This document shows positions 51,406 to 59,634 of a DNA stretch of 64,000 nt, in pieces. Under the pieces are notes generated by a model that had not been told where the DNA came from, did no database searches, and saw only the letters and a program-made list of their open reading frames with translations. Positions within the stretch are counted from its first letter, which is position 1. Each line of letters starts with the position of its first letter. The translations under genes and the position numbers were made by a program. The stretch is from Actinoalloteichus fjordicus (GTDB taxonomy: Bacteria; Actinomycetota; Actinomycetes; Mycobacteriales; Pseudonocardiaceae), in contig NZ_CP016076.1 of the NCBI RefSeq assembly GCF_001941625.1, forward strand, positions 2,604,001 through 2,668,000. The letters run 5' to 3'.

Positions 51406-52020
51406 TCAGTCGCGCGCCGGGGTCGGCTCCTCCGTCCGCGGCTGGGCGGGCTCCGGCTCGCTCGCCTCGGCCGCAGGCTCGGGCGAGCCTGCTTCGGTCG
51501 TCGCGTCCGCGACGTCGTTCGCGGGACTCTGCGCCGCCTGATCGGCTGCTCCCGGCTCGGCCGTCGTCGGCTGTCGGGTGAGCCGGAGCAGCGTCGGGAC
51601 GATCGTCGCCAGCGCCACGACGTGCATCAGTCCGAGGACGAGCAGTGTCGAGACGTCGATCCCGGCGAACCCTGCGGGCGGCTCGGCGGCAAGGCCGATC
51701 ACCACCAGCGGGGCGAAGGACACCACGAAGAAGGCGACGGAGACCGCCTTGAAGGTGTGCACGGGGCGGGAGTTCCAGCGGTGCAGTGCGGCCAGCACGA
51801 GGGCCGCGCCGACGGCGGACAGCACGCTGACGACGATCGGCGGGAGCAGCCGCAAGGGCAGCAGTCCTGCATCGACGTCGATGACCAGCATCGCGCCGAA
51901 CCTGAGCAGCGAGTTCGCCAGCGCGGCGAGAAGGGCGGCGACCAGCAGCGCGAACGGAAGCCTGCTCAGGGCGAGCTGTTCGCGATCGGCCAATGGCGAG
52001 GGGGAGGTCCCGACGGACAT
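51406..52020 (-). CDS. DUF6069-like membrane protein
   Basis: A 204-residue membrane protein with four hydrophobic helices (LPFALLVAALLAALANSLLR; LPPIVVSVLSAVGAALVLAA; AVSVAFFVVSFAPLVVIGLA; STLLVLGLMHVVALATIVPT) and an acidic Pro/Glu/Ala-rich C-terminal tail. It resembles the DUF6069 group by layout; function unknown. GGAG lies five bases before the ATG. It is divergent from a MarR regulator across 119 bases of unusually AT-rich DNA with two direct repeats, so MarR control is likely. Confidence 0.75.
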   Translation of the reverse strand: MSVGTSPSPLADREQLALSRLPFALLVAALLAALANSLLRFGAMLVIDVDAGLLPLRLLPPIVVSVLSAVGAALVLAALHRWNSRPVHTFKAVSVAFFVVSFAPLVVIGLAAEPPAGFAGIDVSTLLVLGLMHVVALATIVPTLLRLTRQPTTAEPGAADQAAQSPANDVADATTEAGSPEPAAEASEPEPAQPRTEEPTPARD

Positions 52021-52050
52021 GTCGACTCCATTATTTGAATGACGAAATAG

Positions 52051-52111
52051 TGGTATTTCTCAATCAATTGGCCCGACGATAGTCGAGATGCTGGTATTGC
52101 TCAACTATTGG
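52051..52111. repeat. Direct repeats in the DUF6069-MarR divergent promoter (putative MarR operators)
   Basis: TGGTATTTCTCAATCAATTG (52051-52070) and TGGTATTGCTCAACTATTGG (52092-52111) are near-identical, starting 41 bases apart (about four helical turns). Each contains an inner CAA...TTG inverted motif. MarR proteins bind such sites as dimers; the pairing with the adjacent MarR gene is inference. Confidence 0.6.
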
Positions 52112-52139
52112 ATCCGAGAAAGTCGAGTATTGTTCGCGT

Positions 52140-52700
52140 ATGTCTGGGGAGTACGCGAAGGATCAGTCGACGGCTGCGGCGCAGCCGGCGGGCTGCATCT
52201 GCGCCGCGCAGGCCGCCGAGGTGCCGACCGCGTCAGGAGACGCCGCAGCGGTGGGAAGTTCCGACCCCGAGAGACCCGAGTCGGAGAGCGCCGCCGAGTC
52301 GCTCGTGGACGAGGTGATCGTGTCGGCGTTCGAGCTCGTCAGTCGACTGCGGGGGGACCTCGCCTCGGTCGGAGCAGGCCTCGGTCTCTCGCAGGCCCAG
52401 ACCTGGGCCCTGGTGAACCTGCGCGGTCCCGCGCCCATGCGGGAACTCGCGCGAGCGCTGTCCTGCGATCCTTCCAACGTCACGGGCATCGTCGACGGAC
52501 TTCAACGACGCGGACTGGTGTCCAGGGAGGCCGATCCTCGTGATCGTCGGGTGCGGCGGCTCGTCCTCACCCCGGAGGGAGAACGGCGTCGGACGATGCT
52601 TCGGCAGCAGGTGTTCGGCGGGCAGACCGGGATCGGGGGGCTGTCCGGGCCGCAGCAGCGCACCCTTCTGGACCTGCTCGCCCGGGCGCTGCGCTCCTGA
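52140..52700 (+). CDS. MarR family transcriptional regulator
   Basis: A 186-residue regulator. After an unusually long, disordered 55-residue N-terminus with a CICAAQ cysteine pair, the winged-helix domain is typical: LGLSQAQTWALVNLRGPAPM, RELARALSCDPSNVTGIVDG, LVSREADPRDRRVRRLVLTP. No ribosome site precedes the ATG; TATTGT ends about six bases upstream, so the transcript is probably leaderless. It likely controls itself and the divergent membrane protein gene through the two direct repeats. Confidence 0.88.
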   Translation: MSGEYAKDQSTAAAQPAGCICAAQAAEVPTASGDAAAVGSSDPERPESESAAESLVDEVIVSAFELVSRLRGDLASVGAGLGLSQAQTWALVNLRGPAPMRELARALSCDPSNVTGIVDGLQRRGLVSREADPRDRRVRRLVLTPEGERRRTMLRQQVFGGQTGIGGLSGPQQRTLLDLLARALRS

Positions 52701-53095
52701 GCCTGCGGCCGACCGGGGAGCGAGACGCCCTGGGCTCTCGAAGACTGCGCCGGCGCGGGCGGCCTGGCCGAGAATGCCAGACCGGCACGCGACTGCTCGC
52801 CGCCTCGGCGGAGGCGGTGGACGGCGCGTCGTGGCCGAGTGCCCCGACAGCCCGGCCGAACTGCCCGGGGCGAGCCTGCCGCCGATCATCGGACACCTCC
52901 GCTGCCGCAAGCTCGAGGTGCCCGGCCGTGCCACCGCAGGCTCCCGTCCGCGGCGAGCGGGCCCGACCGGGGACCGGGCTCCTCGGCCCCTGCCGTCGTG
53001 CCGCAGAGCGGCTCGGACCAGCGCCGTCATGGGGTGGTCCGGCCGCGTCCGCAGGGCACGACGGCCGCGGCGGACGCGGCCCGCCTGGCCTCTTC
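52701..53095. other. Intergenic region between converging genes
   Basis: About 395 bases between the MarR stop and the GH1 stop. No gene or clear terminator hairpin was found. Confidence 0.4.
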
Positions 53096-54601
53096 TCAGC
53101 CGATGGTCGAGCGCTCGGCGTCGTCGACCGAGTGCTCCTGCGCGGCCAGCAGCGCCCGGTACCAGTGGAAGGACGCGCGTGGCGTCCGCTCCTGCGTCTG
53201 GTAGTCGACGCGCACGATCCCGAAGCGGGGGCCGTAGCCCAACGCCCACTCGAAGTTGTCGAGCAGCGACCAGAGGAAGTAGCCGCGCACGTCGATCCCC
53301 TCGGCCATGACCGCCTGGAGGACCGCGAGATGCTCGGCCAGGAAGTCGATGCGCTCGAGGTCCTGCGGTGCGGTCGTCGGCGCGGCCGGGTCGGTCGCGG
53401 CGCGGCCGCCCGCAGGCGTCTGGGCCTCGGCCGTGTTCTCCGCCTCCGCCGGATCGGGGTAGGCGCAGCCGTTCTCGGTGAGATAGATCGGCGGCAGCGT
53501 GCCGTGTCGGGCGCGCAGCCCCGTCAACACCTCGCGCAGGCCCGCAGGCTCGACCGGCCAGGTCAGCCCGGTCCGTCGGACTCCCGCCGGGCGGTGTGTG
53601 CGGTCTAAGCCGAGGTCGTCTGCGGTGCGAGCTGCCGGATCGGGCTCGGTGTGCGGGGCGTCGGAGACGTGAATCCGGTAGTAGTAGTTGAGCCCGAGGA
53701 AGTCCAGCGGCGTTCCGATCGCCGCGAGGTCCTCCTCACGGCGGAAGGAGAAGTCGGAGACCCCGGCGAAGATCTCGGTGAGCTCCGGCGGATGGCCCGC
53801 GCCGAGCACCGGGTCGCTGAACTGGTGATTGAGCACGCAGTCCAGCCGTGCGGCGGCGGCGGCATCGGCGGGGGAGTCGGACACCGGGACCACCGGCGAC
53901 CGGTTCAGGGTGATGCCGAGACGGTCGCCCGGCCTCGCCTGAGCACGCAGCGCCGTCACCGCCAGCCCGTGCCCGAGCAGCAGGTGGTAGGCGGCGGCGA
54001 GGGCGCCGTGGCCCTCGGTGGCGCCGGGGGCATGTCGTCCCTGGGCGTAGCCCGCGATCGACGAGGGGTAAGGCTCGTTGAGCGTGATCCAGTTCTCGAC
54101 GAGATCGCCGAGTTCGTCGTGCAGGAGCACCGCGTAGTCGGCGAAGCGCAGCGCCGTCTCCCGTTCCCGCCAGCCGCCGGTCTCCTCGAGTGCCTGCGGA
54201 AGATCCCAGTGATACATCGTGACGAAGGGCGCGATGCCCCGCTCCCGCACGCCGCCGAGCAGCCTGCGATAGAAGTCGATCCCGGCCCTGTTGGCCGGTC
54301 CCCGGCCGTCCGGCTGAATGCGCGGCCACGCGATGGAGAGCCGATAGGCGTCCACGCCGAGATCGGCGAGCAGTTCGACGTCCTGGGGCCAGCGGTGGTA
54401 GTGATCACATGCTGGACTGCCGCTCTCGCCGCCTGCCACCGCGCCAGGACGACGGCTGAAGGCGTCCCAGATCGAGTCGCCTCGGCCGTCCTCGTCCACT
54501 GCGCCCTCGATCTGATACGAGGAGGTCGCCACCCCCCAGACGAAGGACGGTGGGAAGCGCAGGGCCGGGTCGGGGTGGCGGGCGGCTGCGGGTGTGGGCA
54601 C
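53096..54601 (-). CDS. GH1 family beta-glucosidase
   Basis: A 501-residue cytoplasmic glycoside hydrolase family 1 enzyme releasing terminal beta-glucosyl or beta-galactosyl residues. N-terminal FVWGVATSSYQIEGAVDEDG, acid/base glutamate in ITLNEPYPS (about 175) and nucleophile glutamate in IYLTENGCAYPD (about 370) are intact, with WSLLDNFEWALGY near the end. A 25-30-residue Ala/Thr/Pro-rich insertion follows the nucleophile region and is unusual. GTG start at 54601 with GGAG eight bases upstream. No transporter or regulator is adjacent. Confidence 0.92.
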   Translation of the reverse strand: MPTPAAARHPDPALRFPPSFVWGVATSSYQIEGAVDEDGRGDSIWDAFSRRPGAVAGGESGSPACDHYHRWPQDVELLADLGVDAYRLSIAWPRIQPDGRGPANRAGIDFYRRLLGGVRERGIAPFVTMYHWDLPQALEETGGWRERETALRFADYAVLLHDELGDLVENWITLNEPYPSSIAGYAQGRHAPGATEGHGALAAAYHLLLGHGLAVTALRAQARPGDRLGITLNRSPVVPVSDSPADAAAAARLDCVLNHQFSDPVLGAGHPPELTEIFAGVSDFSFRREEDLAAIGTPLDFLGLNYYYRIHVSDAPHTEPDPAARTADDLGLDRTHRPAGVRRTGLTWPVEPAGLREVLTGLRARHGTLPPIYLTENGCAYPDPAEAENTAEAQTPAGGRAATDPAAPTTAPQDLERIDFLAEHLAVLQAVMAEGIDVRGYFLWSLLDNFEWALGYGPRFGIVRVDYQTQERTPRASFHWYRALLAAQEHSVDDAERSTIG

Positions 54602-55206
54602 GAGGGGCTCCTGATCGCCGAGGATGCGGTGTCGTCATCGAGTTCCGCAGCCCATGATGTCTTCGGAGCAGCGTGATCGACAAGAGCCTGAATCGTGTTC
54701 GGTCGATCCGGCCCGAGAAGCCCGGACGGCCCCCGGAGTGGCTCCCACGCCCACGAGGGCGCGGGGCCGAGCCGGACTGAAGCTCGGCACTCCGAGGGCC
54801 GGGTGACTGCCTGGTATTCACCGACCGTTTTCCCCGTCGCGCACCCCCGGTGTGTGGCCGGAGGACGGCGCGTCAGGCCGTCGGCGTCGTACACCGATCG
54901 GGCGGCCTAGCGGGCATCCACCTCACGAGTCCTGCTGGTATTCAACGCTGGACCACATCCTTTCTCGTGTGCCACGAACATAGGCGCGGTGCCGAGGTCC
55001 CCGCAACGGATTTAGCGCCCTTCTCGCCCTCGGCGAACACGGTTGTCGGGCTGCCGCCCGCGCTCGACGTGGCGCAAGGGCAGGCCGAGGCGCTCGCGTT
55101 CCTGCGGACGGTGAGATCGGCGCCCTCGTGAGACGCCGAGGGCCGCCGGTCAGCGCCGGGCCGCAGGCAGCCCTGACCAGGATGGAGGTGGCGCCGGGTG
55201 TACTGC
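54602..55206. other. Large intergenic region with short TGGTATTCA repeats
   Basis: About 600 bases between two leftward genes. TGGTATTCACC (near 54810) and TGGTATTCAACG (near 54935) recur about 125 bases apart and may be regulatory. A 93-residue frame here lacks gene-like features. Confidence 0.4.
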
Positions 55207-56193
55207 TCAACCCACGCGAGTGCCCAGCCCGGCCAGCGCGGTGCCCAGCGTGCGCAGGACGGCGACGGTCTCGGCGTGGGTCTGGTGCGGGCTCTCGATC
55301 TCGCCTGCGCGAATGCGCAGACAGACCTCCCGGAGCTGGTAGGTGTACCCGGCGCCGTCGAGTTCGAGCCGATGGGTCACCGGCTCGGCCCCGTGGACGG
55401 TCACGGTCATCTCGGTGGGCCGGAAGAACGGGTCGGCGAGGTCGACGCGCCCGAGGGTGCCCGACACACTGGCGCGTGCGTGCAAGGAGGCCGTCAGTGA
55501 GGAGCGCAGCACGGCATGCGCCCCCGCCGGGTAGCGCAGCAGCAGCCCGCTCTCGGCGTCGACGCCGTTGGGTGCCAGCGAGCCGTGCACCTCGACCCCG
55601 GTGGGCTCGCCGAGCAGCATGTGCGCGAAGGAGACCGGGTAGACGCCGAGGTCCAGCAGCGCGCCGCCGCCCTGTACCGGGTCCCACAGGCGGGCGGCCG
55701 GGTCGTAGGGCACGGCGAAGCCGAAGTCGGCAGAGACGGTGCGGAGCACTCCGATCTCGCCGTCGGCGACCAGGGTGCGTAAGCGCTGGATCAGGGGGTT
55801 GAACCGCGTCCACATGGCCTCCATGAGGAACCGGCTGCGCTCCGCTGCGAGCGTGACCAGCTCCTGAGCCTGCTCGGCGGTCAGGGTGAACGCCTTCTCG
55901 CACAGCACGTGCTTGCCCGCGAGCAGCGCGGCCTTGGCGACCTCGTGATGCGCGGCGTGCGGCGTGGCGATGTAGACGACGTCGACGTCCGGATCGGCCA
56001 GCAGCAGGCGGTAGTCGTCATAGGCGCGCGGAATCCGATGCGTCGCGGCGAACTCCTCGGCACGCGCCTGCGTTCGCGAGGAGACGGCGAGGATCTCGAT
56101 CTCGGCCACCCGGTGCAGGTCCTCGGCCACCACGGAGGCGATGGCGCCCGTCGAGACGATTCCCCAGCGCAGTGGCGCATCCCTGTCTGTCAC
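55207..56193 (-). CDS. Gfo/Idh/MocA family oxidoreductase
   Basis: A 328-residue NAD(P)-dependent sugar or polyol oxidoreductase. The N-terminal Rossmann motif WGIVSTGAIASVVAEDL, the HVLCEKAFTLT lysine motif of the active site and GGALLDLGVYPVSFAHML of the C-terminal domain mark the family (dihydrodiol/glucose-fructose dehydrogenase branch). Substrate unknown. It may work on sugars released by the GH1 enzyme next door, though the 600-base gap argues against a shared transcript. Confidence 0.9.
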   Translation of the reverse strand: MTDRDAPLRWGIVSTGAIASVVAEDLHRVAEIEILAVSSRTQARAEEFAATHRIPRAYDDYRLLLADPDVDVVYIATPHAAHHEVAKAALLAGKHVLCEKAFTLTAEQAQELVTLAAERSRFLMEAMWTRFNPLIQRLRTLVADGEIGVLRTVSADFGFAVPYDPAARLWDPVQGGGALLDLGVYPVSFAHMLLGEPTGVEVHGSLAPNGVDAESGLLLRYPAGAHAVLRSSLTASLHARASVSGTLGRVDLADPFFRPTEMTVTVHGAEPVTHRLELDGAGYTYQLREVCLRIRAGEIESPHQTHAETVAVLRTLGTALAGLGTRVG

Positions 56194-56536
56194 CGCGCCA
56201 GGCTAGCGCGATCTTCACCCGAAAGGGGTGCTTCGGCGGCCGAGACCTTGGCGTGTGCGGCAGACGAGCGGCAGGCGCCGAAGCCGCCTCGGGCGTGTGC
56301 GTGACGATCGCTCGACATGCGCGAGACACCGCGATGCGATATTACTCATCGTTCATCATAAGTGACTACCAGTGACGGTGGTGGACGTCGTCTCGCGGCC
56401 GGTGTGCCGGGGCCGCCGTCGACCCGTCGATGCGATTCGGCCCGGCGGAGACTCGCCTGCCTGCTCCGTCGGCGGCAACCTGCGGGCGCGACACCGGCTT
56501 GCCGCACCGTCACCGTCTTCCTGTACTGGAGAGATC
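56194..56536. other. Intergenic region, no gene identified
   Basis: About 340 bases, with one AT-rich patch at 56340-56365 that could hold a promoter for the following small gene. Confidence 0.4.
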
Positions 56537-56773
56537 ATGCTCGCCTGGTTTGTTCGTTCGGTCGCTCAGGGCGACACCCATCTCGCGTCGGCGACGTGGA
56601 GTGGGCTGGCCCGTGTGCGACCGGTGTGCGACCCGGATCGACCCTTCTACCCGGCCAACGCCTTCGGAGTGGGGATTCTCGACTGCTACTACGACGACCA
56701 GCGCTGTTCGCGCTGCCTGACCGTGGTCGTCCCGCCGACGCCCGCCGCGAGGCCGCTGGCCGTGGTGCGCTGA
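56537..56773 (+). CDS. Small hypothetical protein with cysteine pairs
   Basis: A 78-residue protein (MLAWFVRSVAQGDTHLASAT; GVGILDCYYDDQRCSRCLTV). Four cysteines, one as C-S-R-C, could bind metal or form disulfides. No family recognised. ATG at 56537 has GGAGA five bases upstream. The frame is open further upstream to 56372 but without protein-like content. Confidence 0.5.
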   Translation: MLAWFVRSVAQGDTHLASATWSGLARVRPVCDPDRPFYPANAFGVGILDCYYDDQRCSRCLTVVVPPTPAARPLAVVR

Positions 56774-57081
56774 GGCGATCAGTTCCCCGCGCCGTCCCCG
56801 CCCGAATGACTCCGAGTCGGGGGAGTGGCGGAGACAGCGCGGGGCGCGGCGTCGCGAGGCCGGTGGCGGCCCGGTGTGCGTCGATCCGGCCGGGTCGGCC
56901 TGCCTGCCGGTCCCAACGGGGCGGGCCCGGCCCCGTGGCGTCAGTCGGCTTCGCCGGTCGGTGGGGAGTCGGCGGGCGAGACGGGTGACGTCGGTTCGCC
57001 CCGACGCCGAGCCACGCAGGCGCACGCGTCCGGATCACGTCATCCTCGGGTGCGTCGGCCGCGCCGTCGATCGACCTCGGC

Positions 57082-57759
57082 TCAGGCCCCGAGGCGCGCG
57101 GCCCATCGGATGCCGCCGAGCAGGTGCGCCAGGAAATCAGGGTCGGTGTAAGCCTCCGACGCGTGTCCCAGTGCGGTGTACCAGGACCGGCCGCCGTGCG
57201 GTTCGTGGCACCAGGCGATCGGGTGATCTCCCATCGCATGCGGGCCCGGCTCATAGCGGGCCTCGTCGACGGAGAGGAGGACACGGACGTCCTCCCGAGG
57301 GTTGGCGTCGAAGTTGTACCACTCGTCGAGCCGGTTCCAGGTGGAGTCGAGATGCATGGTGGAGGGATGTGTCCGGTCCTCCACCGTGGCAGGCGCCTCC
57401 TGGACGGCGGGGTGATCGACGAAGCGGGCAGCGACCAGTTCGCGGTAGAAGGGCCAGTCTTTGTCCGAGGTGCTCGCCCCGTGCACGCCGACGAAGCCGC
57501 CGCCCGCGCGGACCCACTTCTCCAGCGCGGCCCGCCCCGCCGCGTCCACCGACGTGCCGCTGGTGCTCAAGAAGACCACCGCCGACTGCCGGGCCACCTC
57601 GGCGGTCAGGACGTCCGGGTCCTCCGTGGCCGTCACCGCGAAACCGTGTTCCCGGCCGAGCCTGCTGATCGCGGCCACCCCGGCCGGGATCGACTCGTGG
57701 CGAAACGCCGTCGTCCGCGAGTACACCAGCACCGAGGGACGGCTGTTCGGCTCGCTCAT
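57082..57759 (-). CDS. ThuA domain protein (glutamine amidotransferase-like fold)
   Basis: A 225-residue ThuA-like protein, linked to trehalose or other sugar metabolism in the few studied cases. Typical segments: VLVYSRTTAFRHESIPAG, AVVFLSTSGTSVDAAGRAAL, AGGGFVGVHGASTSDKDWPF, HPIAWCHEPHGGRSWYTALG and HLLGGIRWA. Start at ATG 57759 with GGAG upstream; longer upstream frame is not conserved-looking. Stands alone between a small hypothetical gene and the aminopeptidase. Confidence 0.88.
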   Translation of the reverse strand: MSEPNSRPSVLVYSRTTAFRHESIPAGVAAISRLGREHGFAVTATEDPDVLTAEVARQSAVVFLSTSGTSVDAAGRAALEKWVRAGGGFVGVHGASTSDKDWPFYRELVAARFVDHPAVQEAPATVEDRTHPSTMHLDSTWNRLDEWYNFDANPREDVRVLLSVDEARYEPGPHAMGDHPIAWCHEPHGGRSWYTALGHASEAYTDPDFLAHLLGGIRWAARLGA

Positions 57760-58132
57760 CGTGCTCCTCTGCTTCGTCGTGCCCCGTTGTCTCCACGCGC
57801 GACCGAGCACCGTCTTACGCAGGCCCGAGCGGCCGTCGCGGATCATGGGCGGTCGCGGCCGACCGATGATCGGGCCACGGTCTGCGACGACGGGATTTCC
57901 CGGTCGCGGCCCTGATTCTCCGGGGTCACGAGGGTAGCGGGTGGTCCGGCGGGCCGTCGTCGCCCGGCGGCCTGCGGCGACGCTCCGGTGGGCCGACGCC
58001 TGCGGTCGCCTGAGCGGTCTCCCGCAGTGCGGCGAGCGGGCAGCCGAACCGGCGGCGGGCAGGCCCGGCGTCGATGCACCGGCCCGGTCTGCGATCCGTT
58101 CCTGGGCGGGCGCGCTGACGGGCCCCACTGGG
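57760..58132. other. Intergenic region, nothing recognised
   Basis: About 370 bases between two leftward genes with no plausible gene. No clear promoter or hairpin was found. Confidence 0.4.
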
Positions 58133-58900
58133 TCAGGGCAGGGTGAGGATCTGCGGGCCCTCGTCGGTCACGGCCACGGTGTGCTCGACGTGGGCGGCCC
58201 GGCTGCCGTCGATGGTGCGCAGCGTCCACCCGTCGTCGTCCATTCGGTAGGCGTCGTGGCCGCCTGCCATGAACATCGGCTCGATGGCGAGGACCAGCCC
58301 GTGACGCAGGGTGATGCCTCGGCCAGGCCTGCCGTCGTTGGCCAAAGCGGGCGCCTCGTGCAACGCCCGTCCGACGCCGTGACCCCCGAAGTCCTCCGGG
58401 ATTCCGTAGCCTGCCGCGCGGCCGATGGTGCCGACGGCGCTGGCGATGTCGGTGAGCCTGCCGCCGACCACGGCCGCGGCGATCCCCGCCTCCAGCGCGG
58501 CGGTGGTGGTGGCGATGAGACGCAGGTCGGTCTCGGTGCCCGTGCCGATCACGAAGCTGACGGCGGCATCGCCGTGCCAGCCGTCCAACTCGGCGCCGCA
58601 GTCGACGCTCAGGAGATCGCCGTCGCGCAGTCGGTAGGAGCTGGGGATTCCGTGCACCACGGCGTCGTTGACCGAGGTGCACAGCACACCGGTGAAGGGC
58701 GTCAAGGCGAACACCGGCTGGTAGTTCAGGAAGGAGGGCTTCGCCCCAGCGTCCTTCATCACGCCGTGGGCGAGGTCGTCCAGTTCTCGCAGCGAGACTC
58801 CGGCCTTCGCCTCGGCCTGCACCTCGGCGAGCGCACGCCCGACGACGCGCCCCGCTTCCCGCATCGCCGCCAGTTCCGCGTTCGTCTTGATCACGACCAT
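58133..58900 (-). CDS. map: Type I methionine aminopeptidase
   Basis: A 255-residue metalloprotease removing the initiator methionine. The five metal ligands lie in LLSVDCGAELDGWHGDAA (two Asp), GGHGVGRALHEAP (His), LVLAIEPMF (Glu) and VEHTVAVTDEGP (Glu). Start at ATG 58900 with GGAG six bases upstream. It is an accessory copy rather than the one in the ribosomal/secY region, and is divergent from a small XRE regulator, an arrangement I recall as recurring in actinomycetes. Confidence 0.93.
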   Translation of the reverse strand: MVVIKTNAELAAMREAGRVVGRALAEVQAEAKAGVSLRELDDLAHGVMKDAGAKPSFLNYQPVFALTPFTGVLCTSVNDAVVHGIPSSYRLRDGDLLSVDCGAELDGWHGDAAVSFVIGTGTETDLRLIATTTAALEAGIAAAVVGGRLTDIASAVGTIGRAAGYGIPEDFGGHGVGRALHEAPALANDGRPGRGITLRHGLVLAIEPMFMAGGHDAYRMDDDGWTLRTIDGSRAAHVEHTVAVTDEGPQILTLP

Positions 58901-58932
58901 GACATGCTCCTCATCCCATCGATCCAATACCT

Positions 58933-58942
58933 ATACCGGTAT
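58933..58942. promoter_or_regulatory. Perfect palindrome ATACCGGTAT near the map start
   Basis: A 10-base perfect palindrome 33 bases upstream of the aminopeptidase ATG. Half-sites CCGGTAT recur at 59119 and 59133 at the start of the divergent XRE gene, so this is a likely XRE operator. Confidence 0.6.
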
Positions 58943-59118
58943 TTTTATCACGGTCTGGCGGTGGGCGGCAGCGGGGGCGGCCGGGACGACGGCCGCGTCC
59001 GTCGGAGGGCGAGCAGCCGTCTCTTGCCGGGGCCGATCCTCGGTCGACAGGCCTGCGGCGGCCCGGATGCGCCCTGGCCGGTGCCGGGCGGTGAGACGAG
59101 GCTGCGTCGTACCCGGTT

Positions 59119-59139
59119 CCGGTATTACTATCCCGGTAT
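59119..59139 (+). promoter_or_regulatory. CCGGTAT direct repeats over the leaderless XRE promoter
   Basis: CCGGTAT at 59119-59125 and 59133-59139; the second includes the AT of the start ATG. Between them TACTAT (59126-59131) is in the right place for a -10 box of a leaderless transcript starting at the ATG at 59138. Repressor binding here would block its own transcription. Confidence 0.6.
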
Positions 59140-59410
59140 GGTGCGACCCCCGTTGAGCGGCGTGGAACGAGAGCGAGGCGAGCGACTGGGTGTCCTGCTC
59201 CGCCGGGCCAGAGGTGACCGGAGCATGGCGCAGATCGCCTCCGTCGCGGGAGTCTCCACCGAGACGCTGCGCAAGATCGAGACCGGCCGGGTGCCGACGC
59301 CTGCCTTCTTCACCGTGGTGGCGCTGGCCGCCGCGTTGGACCTTCCCCTGGATGCGGTGGCCAGCGTGAGTCTCGGCGGCGAACCGGAGGGTCCTGCGCT
59401 CTCGGCCTGA
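59138..59410 (+). CDS. XRE family helix-turn-helix regulator
   Basis: A 90-residue DNA-binding protein with one XRE helix-turn-helix (LGVLLRRARGDRSMAQIASV; AGVSTETLRKIETGRVPTPA; FFTVVALAAALDLPLDAVAS). No ribosome site precedes the ATG and a -10-like box lies immediately upstream, so it is probably leaderless. It should regulate itself and the divergent methionine aminopeptidase through CCGGTAT motifs. Confidence 0.88.
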   Translation: MVRPPLSGVERERGERLGVLLRRARGDRSMAQIASVAGVSTETLRKIETGRVPTPAFFTVVALAAALDLPLDAVASVSLGGEPEGPALSA

Positions 59411-59458
59411 TCGGCCGTCCGGGTGGAGATGTGGCCGGAAGGGGCCTTCGACGGAGCC

Positions 59459-59493
59459 AATCAACCCCTTGGCGGCGTCATCGGGGGTTTGAT
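59459..59493. repeat. Inverted repeat before the sugar-binding protein gene
   Basis: AATCAACCCC (59459-59468) and GGGGTTTGAT (59484-59493) form an imperfect inverted repeat with a 15-base centre. It could be the XRE gene terminator or an operator for the binding-protein gene. Confidence 0.45.
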
Positions 59494-59634
59494 ACCGCCA
59501 TCGACAGCACGGCACGGGCTTCGTCGTGGTCGGCGGCTGCCGCCCCCGACGCACCTGCCGGTGAGCACTCCGTGCCCGGTGCGCACGAGCTTGGGTCAAC
59601 TCCCGCGAGGCGCAGAAAGAAAGGACCACACTCG

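Noticed and set aside
54850-55131. 93-codon plus-strand frame between the GH1 and oxidoreductase genes
   Set aside because: No ribosome site or conserved-looking content; probably noncoding.
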